Both the position numbers and the translations under genes were made by a program. From the NCBI GenBank assembly GCA_964036045.1, contig OZ038384.1:51250843-51314842 (forward strand): a stretch of DNA of 64,000 nt, in the 5' to 3' direction. Numbering within the stretch: the first letter of the stretch is position 1; each line of letters starts with the position of its first letter. The DNA comes from Eutreptiella sp. 'Long Island Sound 2002'. Taxonomy: Eukaryota; Euglenozoa; Euglenophyceae; Eutreptiales; Eutreptiaceae. Below are positions 8,877 to 18,870 of this stretch, piece after piece. A model generated the notes under the pieces. That model was given only the letters and a program-made list of their open reading frames with translations, was not told where the DNA came from and did no database searches.

Positions 8877-10607
8877 CTAGCAGTCCTGTCCCGTGGTCCG
8901 TGCATGTAAGAGGTCGACATCCACAATGCGCCCCGACAGCAGCTCCGTCATCATGAGGTTGGGCATGCAGCGGTAGTGATCTAGTTGGACATTGGCATCC
9001 GTGGCTATCAGAAAGGGGGAGTTCCCCAGCTTTGCAACTTGGGTCAGCACTGCCTCCCATAGCTTGCCATTTAGCTTGTGGTCTCCTGGGATCCCATACA
9101 CCACAATCACGTTTAGGGGGCGTTTACCATCCGCTGGGGTCACGATGACGTGCAGCCACCTGCCTAAATTCCACAGTTCCTCACTTAGTGTGCATCCCGG
9201 GTCCCGCTGAGCTTGCTTTGCCGGCCACTTTTCCCGTACCAGAAGGGCCGCCCCTCCTGGGGCAGCTCCCCAAATGCCACCTGTCTTGGATAGTAGGGGG
9301 GCTCCCCGAAAGGGTTGCCACCCCTTCTGTCTTGCCATGAAGGCCATTGCATTCTGGGCCCCTTGCGTGAGCCGTGTTTCCGTGAGTGCTACGATGTCCT
9401 CTTGCAAATCCAGCACTTCATGGTGGTGTGCTCGCAAGGCCGTCACGTTGATGAGTGTCAGAGAGGTGGGTCCTGGGTTGGGGTGCACGTCACCACAGCG
9501 TAGGATCTGGTCACGCTTCCAGTGTGGGTGCGTGTGTGCGCGTGTGTGTGCGCGCACATGCAGCGCGGCCCACTGGTCAGGTGGCACCAGCTGTGCCAAG
9601 TTGTGGGCCGACTGCGTTGGGGTGGGATTTTGATCTGACTGATCCAGGAGCAGGAGCAGGGGGCGAAAAGTAACAAGGCAGGCCAGGCGGTTAGGCATGC
9701 TGGAGGGGTCAGGAAGAGAAGCTCCGAGGTAACAGTGACAGTGAATACTGGCATTGCGGTGTGCATCAGGCACCGCTGCTGAGGACGGCGGGCTTACCCG
9801 ACTCGTCCATAATAGTCTGGCGGCTCTCGCCATCACAGACCGTCTCTCGGCACTGTGACGCGGCGGGCGTTCCCATCTCGCGAACGGCTTAGCTGGGTGG
9901 TTAGCGGAGCTCTCCGTCTTAGCTATGCTGGCCTGCTCGTCACTGGCAGGGTTGAGAGTGTGCATGGGCCGCGGTGATGGTGCGCCTTGACGGATTTTCA
10001 GGTCACGGTCATCTGCCGTCTCGGTAGCCTCGCTGCAGCTTCCATTCCGGGCCGAGCCACTGGAAGTGAGAAGACAAGTTTGTGTGAGCAGGGGGGTGCT
10101 GTATCTGCATGTATCAGCGCTTGCTGAGAGGACCGCACGTTCAGGCACCTGCCAAGCAAGGTCTGCACATACCTGGGTCACAAACTCTTGGCGTGGCGCG
10201 TATGCCGGCGGCTGGGCAACTTCGTCCTCCGGTGGCGGTGACGGCGGCCTCACTGCTGTTGTTTGGGCTTGGATGCGACTGATCAGCCATTCCGCGCCCG
10301 AGGCCCATGCGTACTGGGACACTCCATATTTGGCGTTGGAGCTGATGCCGAAAGTAAGTCCCTGGGGTTTCCTTCCCCGCAGCCTCAGCCTCCAGTTTCG
10401 TGGCGCCGCATGGGTCCCTTGCTTGACCGTGTCGGGCTCTGGCGCGTCGTCAAAGCCCAGCGGGTGTCCGACATCCGTGGCCCAGTCTCTGACCCAATCA
10501 TCGCGATGATGCAGCGCAAGATGGGGCTCCAACGCCAAGGCTATGTATGAGCCTGTTTTGTACAGGACGTCGGTGATCACCGTGGGCCGTTCCGGTTGCA
10601 TCTGCAC
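8877..10607 (-). CDS. LINE ORF-B: N-terminal domain, 2A-like peptide and APE endonuclease
   Basis: A 576-residue frame. The first about 370 residues are unrecognised and include a PPAY motif (10211-10200) and a His/Arg-rich stretch coded by a CA/CG microsatellite near 9525-9560. Next comes GDVHPNPGP (9494-9468), a 2A-like ribosome-skipping motif, immediately followed by an APE-type endonuclease: LINVTALR, ALTETRL (catalytic Glu), GGIWGAAPGGAALLV, VVYGIPGD, IATDANVQLD (Asp/Asn pair). The endonuclease is cut by a TAG (8879-8877), and its last strand lies in the next open segment in the same frame. It nicks target DNA for target-primed reverse transcription. Confidence 0.75.
   Translation of the reverse strand: MQMQPERPTVITDVLYKTGSYIALALEPHLALHHRDDWVRDWATDVGHPLGFDDAPEPDTVKQGTHAAPRNWRLRLRGRKPQGLTFGISSNAKYGVSQYAWASGAEWLISRIQAQTTAVRPPSPPPEDEVAQPPAYAPRQEFVTQVCADLAWQVPERAVLSASADTCRYSTPLLTQTCLLTSSGSARNGSCSEATETADDRDLKIRQGAPSPRPMHTLNPASDEQASIAKTESSANHPAKPFARWERPPRHSAERRSVMARAARLLWTSRVSPPSSAAVPDAHRNASIHCHCYLGASLPDPSSMPNRLACLVTFRPLLLLLDQSDQNPTPTQSAHNLAQLVPPDQWAALHVRAHTRAHTHPHWKRDQILRCGDVHPNPGPTSLTLINVTALRAHHHEVLDLQEDIVALTETRLTQGAQNAMAFMARQKGWQPFRGAPLLSKTGGIWGAAPGGAALLVREKWPAKQAQRDPGCTLSEELWNLGRWLHVIVTPADGKRPLNVIVVYGIPGDHKLNGKLWEAVLTQVAKLGNSPFLIATDANVQLDHYRCMPNLMMTELLSGRIVDVDLLHARTTGQDC
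9468..9494 (-). other. 2A-like ribosome-skipping motif GDVHPNPGP
   Basis: The 2A consensus is D-V/I-E-x-N-P-G-P with skipping between G and P. Here Glu is replaced by His (DVHPNPGP), as in many LINE copies, and the preceding residues are ILRC. It sits exactly between the unrecognised N-terminal domain and the APE endonuclease, where a 2A would release the enzyme part. Activity of the His variant is uncertain. Confidence 0.7.
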
Positions 10608-10628
10608 CGCTGCCGAGATGTCCCTCAG

Positions 10629-11231
10629 CTACTCCAGGGAGTACGGGTTGGCGAGTCCGGATCTGCTGGGGCCATGCTCTGCTTCTTCCTCGTCTGCTGT
10701 CATCCCCACTACCTCATCATAGCTGGGTAGCGGTGGGCGGGCCATCACCTGCTCGTAGCTGGGTGTCCGTGGCCTTTGTCTCGGCAGGTTGGTCTGGAAC
10801 GGGATCAGAGGGGCCCTGTCAGAGTACTGCGCGGCCGACTGCTGCTCCTCCCGAGCTGCTTGGACTTCAGTTGCCTGTTGGGCATCGAGCTCTCGCAGCG
10901 CGCTTTCCATCCGTCTGGTCTCGCCTTGAATCCTGCATCGTTCTCGGTGTGCACTGCGGCGTTTCGACCGATCTGGGTGCCGCTGTTGGGGCTGGTGGAC
11001 GTGGACATGGATGTGGGTGTGCTGTTGCGGCTGCTGCCGCCTTCGATGTTGGCGTTCACCTTCCTCGCTGCTGGAGTCCGACCTTCGCCTTTTGTGCGAC
11101 CGTCCCACGGAATAAAACATAGTACCTATCATCAGGAATAGGCAGTCCAGGCGGCAGTCGCATGTCCTGGGTGGTAAGAGCCCTGGTAGGGGGAGCATCA
11201 TTTCAGGGCTGCGTGCCCGAGCGGTTCTCAT
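10629..11231 (-). CDS. LINE ORF-B N-terminus: Arg/His-rich protein with PY motifs
   Basis: In frame with the endonuclease segment across one TAG (10631-10629). The ATG at 11231-11229 is the first after ORF-A ends; a second ATG is at 11120-11118. The protein has an Arg/Ser/Glu-rich stretch, a Gln/His-rich run, a Glu/Gln/Ala coiled-coil-like segment, then TPSYEQV and PPLPSYDEVV, which resemble PY late-domain or WW-binding motifs. It ends NPYSLE before the TAG. The frame stays open far upstream (to 13580), but there it is antisense-like noise overlapping ORF-A. Confidence 0.5.
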   Translation of the reverse strand: MRTARARSPEMMLPLPGLLPPRTCDCRLDCLFLMIGTMFYSVGRSHKRRRSDSSSEEGERQHRRRQQPQQHTHIHVHVHQPQQRHPDRSKRRSAHRERCRIQGETRRMESALRELDAQQATEVQAAREEQQSAAQYSDRAPLIPFQTNLPRQRPRTPSYEQVMARPPLPSYDEVVGMTADEEEAEHGPSRSGLANPYSLE

Positions 11232-11455
11232 TGCGTCCTCTCTCGTCAGCTCAGTGGGGGGGCACTTGCGTGCACTCAAGGCCGGTGTATGGCAACATTG
11301 TCTACGGTTAGAGCACGGTGGCAGAAGGCACAGCATGCACAAGAGGAATCCTGAAGATTTCCCGCGCGGCGGACGTGTCCGGCTCGCGTAGCACAGCGGC
11401 TGTTTGTACCGACTCGTGCATGCCCTTGGACGCAGCAATGCCACTGCCCGAACGG

Positions 11456-13492
11456 TCAGCATTATTGTCCTAACTCCATGTCGTGGTTGTCCTCCACGAC
11501 GTGTTGCAAAGAGGTAGTCTCTGGGTCGTCGTCTGCCCGTGTGGCTAGACGTAGCCTCTCTTGGCGTCCAACTCTTTCCGCTGCTGGTCGGAGTTTGTGC
11601 GACACGCACCGCCTCCAAATTCGTGGGTTTGCTCTGGTGTCGGTGGACTCCAGCTTGTGCGCCTGCCATTCCGTTGGCACCCCCGTTGCGGTAATGTCGA
11701 ACACCGGCTTGGTTATGGACGTGCTGACGAGGTGTTGGCAGGAAAGAACTTGGACCTTGCCTGAGGGAAAGACACGTGCGGCCTCCTCTTGAGCCCACGT
11801 GGTACCGTAGCCGAAACCGGCCGGGTATCCGTTCACCCGTATGCGTGTTCGTTTGGTGGGGGCCTCTGCTCCAAGCAGGTTCGCAATACCTGTCTCTTGC
11901 TGCTCGCTTGGTTCTTCTGTTCCCCATATTCGGACACCCCATCTGCCGACATTGTCTCCTGTCAGCACACCGGCAAACCAGTATTGGGTGTGAAGGATCT
12001 CCCATATGTTGCTGGAGCTCTTCATGTTGGGGGCTTTCAGCCAGAGAATGCGTGCTTCCAGTCCAGGTCCAGGAGATCCTTTCGACATCCACGGCCTTGC
12101 CTCGATGCCTTGCAGCTTGCCCGACCCAATGAGCACCCTTTTGGCAGCCTCCAGTGGGAGCTCCATCGTGACTGAGTAATGTTCTGCTCGGCGAAAAATC
12201 TCCATCGGCGGTGCCTGTGTCATTTCTTGCATGCACGTTTTCAGTTACTCCATCGTTTGCTGCCTCACCCAGCGTTGTGCAGAGCCTTTGGTTCTGTTCG
12301 GAGGCAGTTCGGAATCCGAGCACATAAGAGGATCTATCTGCAAGGATATCTTGTGGAAGCCACTTTCCCTCTCCGAGGGCGTCACTGGGGCATGCTCCGC
12401 CGTGTCTGATTCCTGATGGTCCGATTCGTCGTCTTGTTCCATTGTGGTCCTTTCCCACTGCATCCATAGTTGCTGATCTGCTATGGGCCTGGGCGGACCC
12501 TCGGAGTGGACCCACTCGGCCCGCGTGATTCGTGTTGCCAGGGTTAGCAAGCAGCCCTGAACATCCAGATCGGCGCGCGTGAGTCTCATGCGGCGTAGTG
12601 CGTCCGCGACAGTTGCCTTTTTGACTCCGGCTGTATTTGGCACGTTGACGATGGCAGCCATGTGTTCTACCTGAGGATGGGACGTGAAGGCCATGTCTGC
12701 GAGTTCCGCACATGAGTCTGCTGTGCCTCCTAGCATGAGCACCCTTTGGAAGGTGCCTGGTCTCTCTGAGACTTTCCATTCGGCTGGTGGTTTGTTGGGA
12801 TTCAGCACCGGAAGGCCAAGTTGTTTGTTCTCGGCTTCTTTCCAGAGTTGCAATGGTAGTAGGGCAGAGGCTTGCCAGGTTCGTGCTTCCTCCGCAGCTA
12901 CTCCATGCGTTGGTTGCACTGGCATACCTACATCTTTTGGCTTGCCAAGTACTTTGACAGCAGATCGTGATTTGACTACCGTATAAGCACTGGACTGGCT
13001 GCTTTCCTGTGACTTTTGCACTGAGGAGGATTTCCCCTTGGCCGCTGCGTCCGCATACGTGCGTGGCCGTTGAGCCAGCTGTGTTGGCTCCGATGTATCT
13101 TCGTTGTCTGACGTCTTCTTGGGACGTCGAATGGAGGCCCGAAGCTCCTTGATCGTGGCGGTGAGCTCTTTGATCATGTCTTTGAGGTCTCGAATTTCCT
13201 TGTCTTTGGGATCTTCTCGCACCGTTTTGCTCCCTGCACCAGTGGTTGACTGGCGGGCTGGGGATTGTGATCTGGCCTTGGCCTTGGATCCTGCTGCCCC
13301 CTGGGATTGGGTGGGGTTTTGTGATCGGCTTGCACCTTTGCTGGTGCTCTTTGCAGATGTGGGTGTGTTTCGCTCTCCAGCCGCTGCACTTGGCTGCTGT
13401 TGTGAGGTCGCTCCCATGGCCGCCTGAACCTCCTGGCGGATGATGTCGCGCAGCCCTCGTAGCGCTTTGTCGTCCAGCGTGATGGGCGACAT
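11456..13492 (-). CDS. LINE ORF-A, gag-like protein
   Basis: ATG at 13492 (MSPITLDDK). About 415 residues are open to a TAA at 12247-12245, and the same frame continues for another 256 residues to a second TAA (11464-11462). A TGA follows two codons later (11458-11456). Both halves look coding: the first has a Ser/Lys/Gln-rich basic stretch, a short coiled coil (KDMIKELTATIKELRASI) and a globular part with VLMLGGTADSCAELADM; the second has VNGYPAGFGYGTTWAQEEA. No zinc knuckle is visible. By position it is the RNA-binding ORF1. Read with UAR as sense it would be 678 residues. Confidence 0.6.
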
Positions 13493-13599
13493 ATTGTATG
13501 GCCCCGCTCAAGGGCAGTGTCAGCGAGGCCAGAGGCCTGTGTGAGCGCGAAGCGAGGGCACTGGGCCCTGTGTAGGTCAAGAGTTGTTGCTTTCGGTAA

Positions 13600-14790
13600 G
13601 ATTCTGGGTCTCAGAGTCTCAGTGGCAGTGTCACCACATGCAGGGGCAACAAAAACACCTTGGAATGGAGTACGGAGAACAAGCCCGAGGACTCAGGGGT
13701 GTGCGGGGACGGGGGGCAATGACAAATGATGAATTACCAAGGCCATGGCGGGGCTTAGAGAAGGGGGCATCCCAACATACATACCTCTACACCAGACTGA
13801 TCACTTTGAGGTATGCATCATACCAGCACCAAGCACAGATGAGTTTGTGCTCAAGCTGACCGGCCAACAAAAAGACAAGGGACTGGATGAGTGCTGTGCC
13901 GGAAGTGGTAGTGGTAGCGGTAGTCAGAGAAGTCAGAGGTCAAAGATCCAAATGCAGACACAAGGGCTCAACCCTCCCCAACACCTGTCCCACTCGCCTT
14001 TGTGGGGAAATGGCACATCTTGCAGTGCCATGTTCCGGATCCAATCCCTCATGTTGGTCGGCTCAAAAAATTTGTTTCGGCCGCACGGCCTGAGTCCCAA
14101 GCCCATCGGTCCTCAGACTTTTATTTGGCTTCCGTGGGAACTTCATGATCCATAATTCGTCATCACAGGCCCCAACAGCTCCGCTCACCAAGTTTAGGGA
14201 GACAATATCATATCAATGCGTGGAATTTGGTACCTGACTGTAGCAGCGGTACTGAAGACGCCATGCAGGCCAGTGCAGAGCTGCAGATGTGCCTGGACGA
14301 CATGGAGAACGATGCGCCCGAAGAGATGGCAACACTGATGATCAACATCTGAAATCGGGTCCGTTGCCCGTCTCCAGAAATACAAGAGGCTGCATATCAG
14401 CCCCACGGCACACACGAGCTGTAGGGCTCGTGATCCCTGCCCTCTTGGCTATGACCCCACCCACCCACCCACCCATCTACTCTGGAAATGCCCAGCCCAG
14501 AACGCCTCAAAAGCGGCCGGGACTCACCCATCCTGCCCGCCCCCGTGGAATGAGACAGGCCAATAACTGTAGTGGGAGTGTGCGGGGGGTGGGGAGTGCA
14601 CCGCGGGAACGCTTTCGTGCTTGCCCAAAGGCACATGTCTCTGATTGGCCAGGGCCAGAGTGCAATGAAGACTCTTGGCTCAAAACATCAGCAACTCGCA
14701 GCCGCCGCCCCGCTGCCATTTGGGCCAGGTGTGGGACACCCGGGATCTGCCATGAGCCCCCCCTCCCCTCCCTCGGTTGCATACACCCAC
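13600..14790. other. no gene recognised
   Basis: Short GGTAGTGGTAGCGGTAG-like repeats near 13910 and a CCCACCCAC run near 14457-14473. Nothing here has both an open frame and splice or domain support. Confidence 0.5.
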
Positions 14791-15071
14791 CTGCATGTCA
14801 GCCATGCACAGCACACCTTCTTCCACCATAGCTGGAGGTGGTGCCGCTGCCACGCATGCACCAAGCTGCCAACCCCACCGCCCACGATGGTGCCCAGCCC
14901 CAGTCCCACGAGCAGCAGCAAATAGATGGGAGTCCGCATGACATAAGGGCCACTGCCCCAACCATTCCACTCCTCTGAGTAGTACTCCAAATACTCCTGG
15001 CCAAGGTCGTACACATCCCCCGACTCTTTGTGTCGCACCTGCTTCAGCATTCCATCTGCTGTGAACACTAC
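14791..15071 (-). CDS. internal exon with one transmembrane segment
   Basis: The acceptor is CTCTGTGTTTGCAG before 15071 and the donor is TGCAG|GTGGGT after 14791; both fit the consensus. The frame starts VVFTADGMLKQVRHKESG, then DLGQEYLEYYSEE, GSGPYVMRTP, then a hydrophobic stretch (IYLLLLVGLGLGTIVGGG) followed by basic and aromatic residues. The first half faintly resembles the region before the SGAYIFRP motif of GH38 alpha-mannosidases, but the membrane segment right after it does not fit that family, so I leave it unassigned. Upstream exons were not found. Confidence 0.5.
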
Positions 15072-16560
15072 CTGCAAACACAGAGGTAGCACCGGCAAGA
15101 TTCAAGGCGTGAGTCGGGGACAGCACAGCTGCGCCCTGCTCTTATCTGCATGAGTGCCTAGTTCGCCGTGTGTCATTGACCCAAAGGTCAATGCTTCCTG
15201 CGTGCCACAGGCACAGTGCTCATAAGCAACCAGGCCAACCAATTGTGAACCGCACCAAGAACAAAGGAAAGAGGAAGGGGAACCCATCTTTGACTAAATT
15301 CCCCAAACAAGAACACCCGTCACCATGAGAACACGCTCACCGGCGAGCAAAATGAAAATGCCCAATCGGTGTTCCTTGCTCTGAGAAGCTCAAAAATGAT
15401 GATTTTGTTGCCCAACACTCAACGGTGGAGGGAAGGAAGCCGCGCATAATCTTGTTTGGGGTGCCCCTCCCCGAAGACCAGACTTTACAAATTGTGCACG
15501 GATCTGTTGACACCATACCTCTCTTCGACGTCTGCGTAGAGCACCAGTCCAAAATTTGGGTGGTCAGCCCACAAAACGGTATCGTTGGCAGCCACATGTT
15601 TCCAAAGCCAGAGTTTGCAATGCCAAAATGGCATGTGAAAACAGCAAATGGAGAAGAACGCTGCAATGCAACGAAATTGCATGTCATTCCAAAAAGGTCG
15701 TCAACCCCCCCCGAATGTTCTCAAGATGCATCATGCACAAATGGTAAGCACAGCTGGGGGGTATTGGTGCCTCCAATACATGAGTCAGGGGCTGGGGGCG
15801 GACCTGGTCCCGCTGCGTCTACCACCGCTGTTTGGCGAAACTCAGGGTAGGGGGGCGATTCGTGGAGTCACACAAGTACCAACCAGCTCACTTAATGAGC
15901 CTTTATGGAGGCACATCCCCTTCGCCACTCCCTTCCGCCCCTCCTGTTCAACAATTAATGTCGCCGAGCCAATGTGAGGCATTGGCATGTGGAAAATGTG
16001 TCATGCATGACTCACCACAAAAAGCGCGAGGAGGCGATCATTTTGAGTGATTTACGATGTAGTGCTGGTTTGAAGGAAATGATCTACATTGTTTGTCCAC
16101 TGTCCCCAATGCAGCGTGTCTGACCAGATTTGCTTAGGGTGGGATCCCTTAGTGGTCCCCCTTACGGCCGCACCTACCACACACATGCCTGCGCTATGCC
16201 CTTGGCGGACCCCTGGCCCCACATACATCTGTACCATGCTGGGCCTATGTGATGTGAAAAATGTGCCCTGGCATGGGGCCCGCCCAGCTGCATTCCGCAA
16301 ACCAACTCCCCACCCACCCAGCCACTAACATTTGGGCCCCTTGGGAGGGTCTCACCCCAGTTTCTGAGCTCCCCTACAGGAGTGGGGGTGGTGAAGCAAA
16401 AATATCGGTTTTGAGCCAGGTTCACAAAACTATCACGTCATGGCCTGATTCCGGGCTTCTAGAAGAAGATTGGCTTGCATTCATCCCCCCAGCTCATACA
16501 GGCGATGCTGCATCACACGCCACTCTGCAACACAGCGACTTTGTCACCGATAGACTGTCG
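15072..16560. other. no gene recognised; probably intronic or intergenic
   Basis: Contains the branch and acceptor region of the exon at 14791-15071. A 141-codon plus-strand ORF (15425-15850) is present but has no splice, domain or neighbour support. Confidence 0.4.
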
Positions 16561-16563
16561 TAA

Positions 16564-17286
16564 GGGGGAATCCTTGCATCGCGCGCGCATTGCGCGCTAC
16601 TTTTAGACTATGTTCCCCCCGAAGAGCCCCTAGGTACGCCCCTTGAAAACACCCTTAGAATTAGGCGACCCAAAGTGGACTGGAGGGGACCTTGAGGGGG
16701 GCCTTCCCAGTTCTTGTGGCATGGTGAAGGACCAGGGGCCTTTGGGGGGGACCTTGACTATGTGTTGGGCAGCGGAGATGGAGGGCAATCAGGTGGCGAG
16801 TCTGAACTTGGGATGGCAAAGGAGATGGACTCCATCTTGCATTGCCGATTCACCACTCTCAACCCATCTTGGTAGTATTCCAAGTGGAGGAGTCCATCTT
16901 CAGCCGTCCCAACCACCGTGACAGGAGGTCGCAGGCCATAGGAGCGGGTGTAGAACACCCTATCCCCAATTTTGAGATCCATGGAGAAACTGGGCCTAAG
17001 AAATGAGGAGGGAAGTATGATGTCCTGTAGCAGGCACCCTCAAAGTGTATCACCATATCAATCAACCCAGAAAAAGAGTAGATGTGGTGGAAATGGGCAA
17101 AACATTTTGTGCAAAAAAGTAGAAATGGGCGAAACAGGGTGAACATCCAAAAATGCCAGATCCCCAATGCATCAAAACCTACTACCAAACAACATTGATG
17201 CCCAAAGTACCACAAAGTATGGGTTTCTACCGCGGCTAGACGCCCGAATAGTTGCACTGTGCGCGCACTGCGCTTAAGGCGCCCTC
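16564..17286. mobile_element. PIF/Harbinger-like non-autonomous element, copy 1
   Basis: The ends are imperfect inverted repeats of about 45 bp: GGGGGAATCCTTGC...TGCGCGC...AGAC on the left, and the complement of GTCTAG...GCGCGCA...GCGCC...CCCTC on the right. They are flan­ked by TAA on both sides (16561-16563 and 17287-17289). A 3-bp TWA target duplication and G-rich ends fit PIF/Harbinger. Copies 2 and 3 at 40.0 and 42.3 kb share about 160 bp at the left end and about 210 bp at the right end, but have unrelated interiors. No transposase is inside. Confidence 0.55.
16758..16982 (-). CDS. small beta-barrel (KOW/Tudor-like) domain fragment inside the Harbinger-like element
   Basis: A 74-residue frame starting MDLKIGDRVFYTRSYG, with VTVVGTAEDGLLHLEYY and GLRVVNRQC. 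The pattern GDxV...VxV...G...LEYYxDG...VN is that of an SH3-like five-strand barrel, as in KOW, Tudor or integrase C-terminal domains. It then runs into a Ser/Pro tail. It lies wholly within the element and is absent from copies 2 and 3, so it is captured or residual cargo. Confidence 0.4.
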   Translation of the reverse strand: MDLKIGDRVFYTRSYGLRPPVTVVGTAEDGLLHLEYYQDGLRVVNRQCKMESISFAIPSSDSPPDCPPSPLPNT

Positions 17287-17289
17287 TAA

Positions 17290-18239
17290 GGGGACAGGGT
17301 CCTGGGGACAGGGACACAGCTGCATAGCAACATTTTACTTCACACAGGGTTGCCCTGCCATGCTGATAGTGGAGGAAAAAGGTCCACGATGATAAAAATG
17401 TGGGAGGAGACCAGTGGTTACATAATCGCTGCCGTATTGGGGTCCCTGGAGGTGATACATGGTGATGCCTTCACTACCCGACTGAAATTTTGCATCAAAA
17501 TTCGAGAACTGGAGTATCATGAAGTGGGGTTTCTTCCAACATTTTGTAGTATGACCCCAGCAAGAACAAAAGCGTCCCGACGTCTGTGGCGCCAAACATC
17601 AATGAAACCACACAAACATAGGACCATTTTTTAAGGGGAGGGTCAGGTCTGTGCAGGGGCTGCAGCTCGGCGCTCGCTGTGGCCCATGGCTGCATGGCAT
17701 GCGCCGCAACATCCGGTTTGAATCGTGTAATACTCCCCGACATTGACAGGTCTTCATGCAACCCATGATACAACCTGCACCCATGGAATGCACATGTACC
17801 ACACTCACATGCATGTGTGGATCACCGTCAAACACAGCTTGAGGAGCCCTGAAATGAAAGATCCGGTCATGGAGCACTGTGCGATGTCGTTTACCAGGCA
17901 ACTATCGCAATGTGGGACCCATACAAATACCAATCCTAAAGAATATTTTAGACCCATCTATGCGTCCTTTTTTCATGAATAATGCCTACCACGTGGCGTT
18001 GTAGGGCTGTCCAAGGGGGGGACGGACCTGCGAGGGACTGCCCTAGCAACCACCCCCCCAAAATCGGCGAAGAAATCCCAACAAATTGAGTGCCCTGGAT
18101 CTCAGTCCCAGGCCCCAAACACACCTTCCTTATGGTTCCTCAATAGTTGCAGTCATGTGGAAATGCAAAATATCTCTCAATTTTCAACAAAAATTTCGTC
18201 TCTCAGTCTGTTCATGGTCCCTGAGCAGTAGTATGTATG
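17290..18239. other. no gene recognised
   Basis: Mixed low-complexity sequence; no frame with splice or domain support on either strand. Confidence 0.5.
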
Positions 18240-18870
18240 GCCGTGCACAGTGGTGGCCCGGTGGTATATGCCTAGACACACATTTTTGCTAGCGTGGGTT
18301 CAATTCCCACCGTCTACGGACCGGAATTTTTTGGCTTTTTTTTCACATGTCTTGCTGAGAAAATTGGTTCTCCATACACAAACAAAGCCTTCTGGAAGAA
18401 GATAAATGCACACAAGCTTCCCATTTGCATCCCACTATGTGCTGGGTGGGTGTGCAGCACTGATTTGCAATCATGTCTCCGTCTGTACATGGTCCTTGAG
18501 GATACAGGTGGTAGTACAAGACAGTGGTCCAGTGGTATGCACCATGTATTGCTGATTCTGTGGCGTGGGTTCAAATCCGGGACCGCTTTTTTTGCTTTTT
18601 TTGTCACTTGTCTTGCCGAGAAAATTGGTTTACCATGCACAAACAAAGCTTGCCAGAAGAAAAGCAATGCACACAGGCTTTCCATTTGCATCCCACTATG
18701 TGCCGGGTGGGTGTGCAGCTCTGATCTGCAACCAAAGCCGTCCTATAGTAGTCAATCTGATGGGAAAATTGTTGTTGCATGCACCAACACCCCCTGCCAA
18801 AAGAAGAAAAATGCACACAGGAATCCCATGGAAGCATTGCTGGCCTTCAATATTGTGATCTGCAACCAAA
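18240..18870 (+). mobile_element. tRNA-derived SINE-like dimer plus partial third unit
   Basis: Two units of 271 bp. Each begins with a polymerase III-type head. Unit 1 has TGGCCCGGTGG (18254) and GGTTCAATTCC (18297). Unit 2 has TGGTCCAGTGG (18525), a perfect A-box, and GGTTCAAATCC (18568), a B-box. The A-to-B distance is 43 nt in both. The shared body contains ACAAACAAAGC, ATGCACACA and CATCCCACTATGTG. A partial body (18775-18870) follows. The flanks do not fold into a full tRNA, so these are SINE heads rather than tRNA genes. Confidence 0.6.

Larger units (their letters stand above)
4740..13492 (-). mobile_element. large non-LTR (LINE-type) retrotransposon, two ORFs, nearly full length
   Basis: Transcribed on the minus strand. 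ORF-A (13492-11456) is gag-like. ORF-B runs from about 11231 to 4814 and carries, in order, PY motifs, a 2A-like peptide, an APE endonuclease, a reverse transcriptase and a zinc knob followed by a conserved-looking C-terminal domain. Four of the five ORF-B pieces share one frame and are separated only by single UAG/UAG/UAA codons. One true frame change occurs near 5555. The YADD and DYVKCFD residues of the RT are intact, so the copy looks young. I could not find target-site duplications, and the element ends are approximate. The endonuclease N-terminus and the C-terminal domain remind me of LINEs from algal and dinoflagellate genomes; this is impression only. Confidence 0.75.

Noticed and set aside
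11232-13580. Upstream part of a very long minus-strand open frame (13580-10629)
   Set aside because: It overlaps ORF-A, whose frame has better composition and motifs. Only the part after ORF-A ends is protein-like.
14998-15071. GH38 alpha-mannosidase assignment for the orphan exon
   Set aside because: The resemblance is limited to about 40 residues, and the membrane segment that follows is not expected in that family.
15425-15850. 141-codon plus-strand ORF
   Set aside because: No domain, splice or homologous-copy evidence, and the opposite strand is about equally open.
18254-18578. Functional tRNA genes
   Set aside because: A- and B-boxes are present, but acceptor and anticodon stems do not pair, and the units are tandem repeats with a shared body. 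A SINE fits better.
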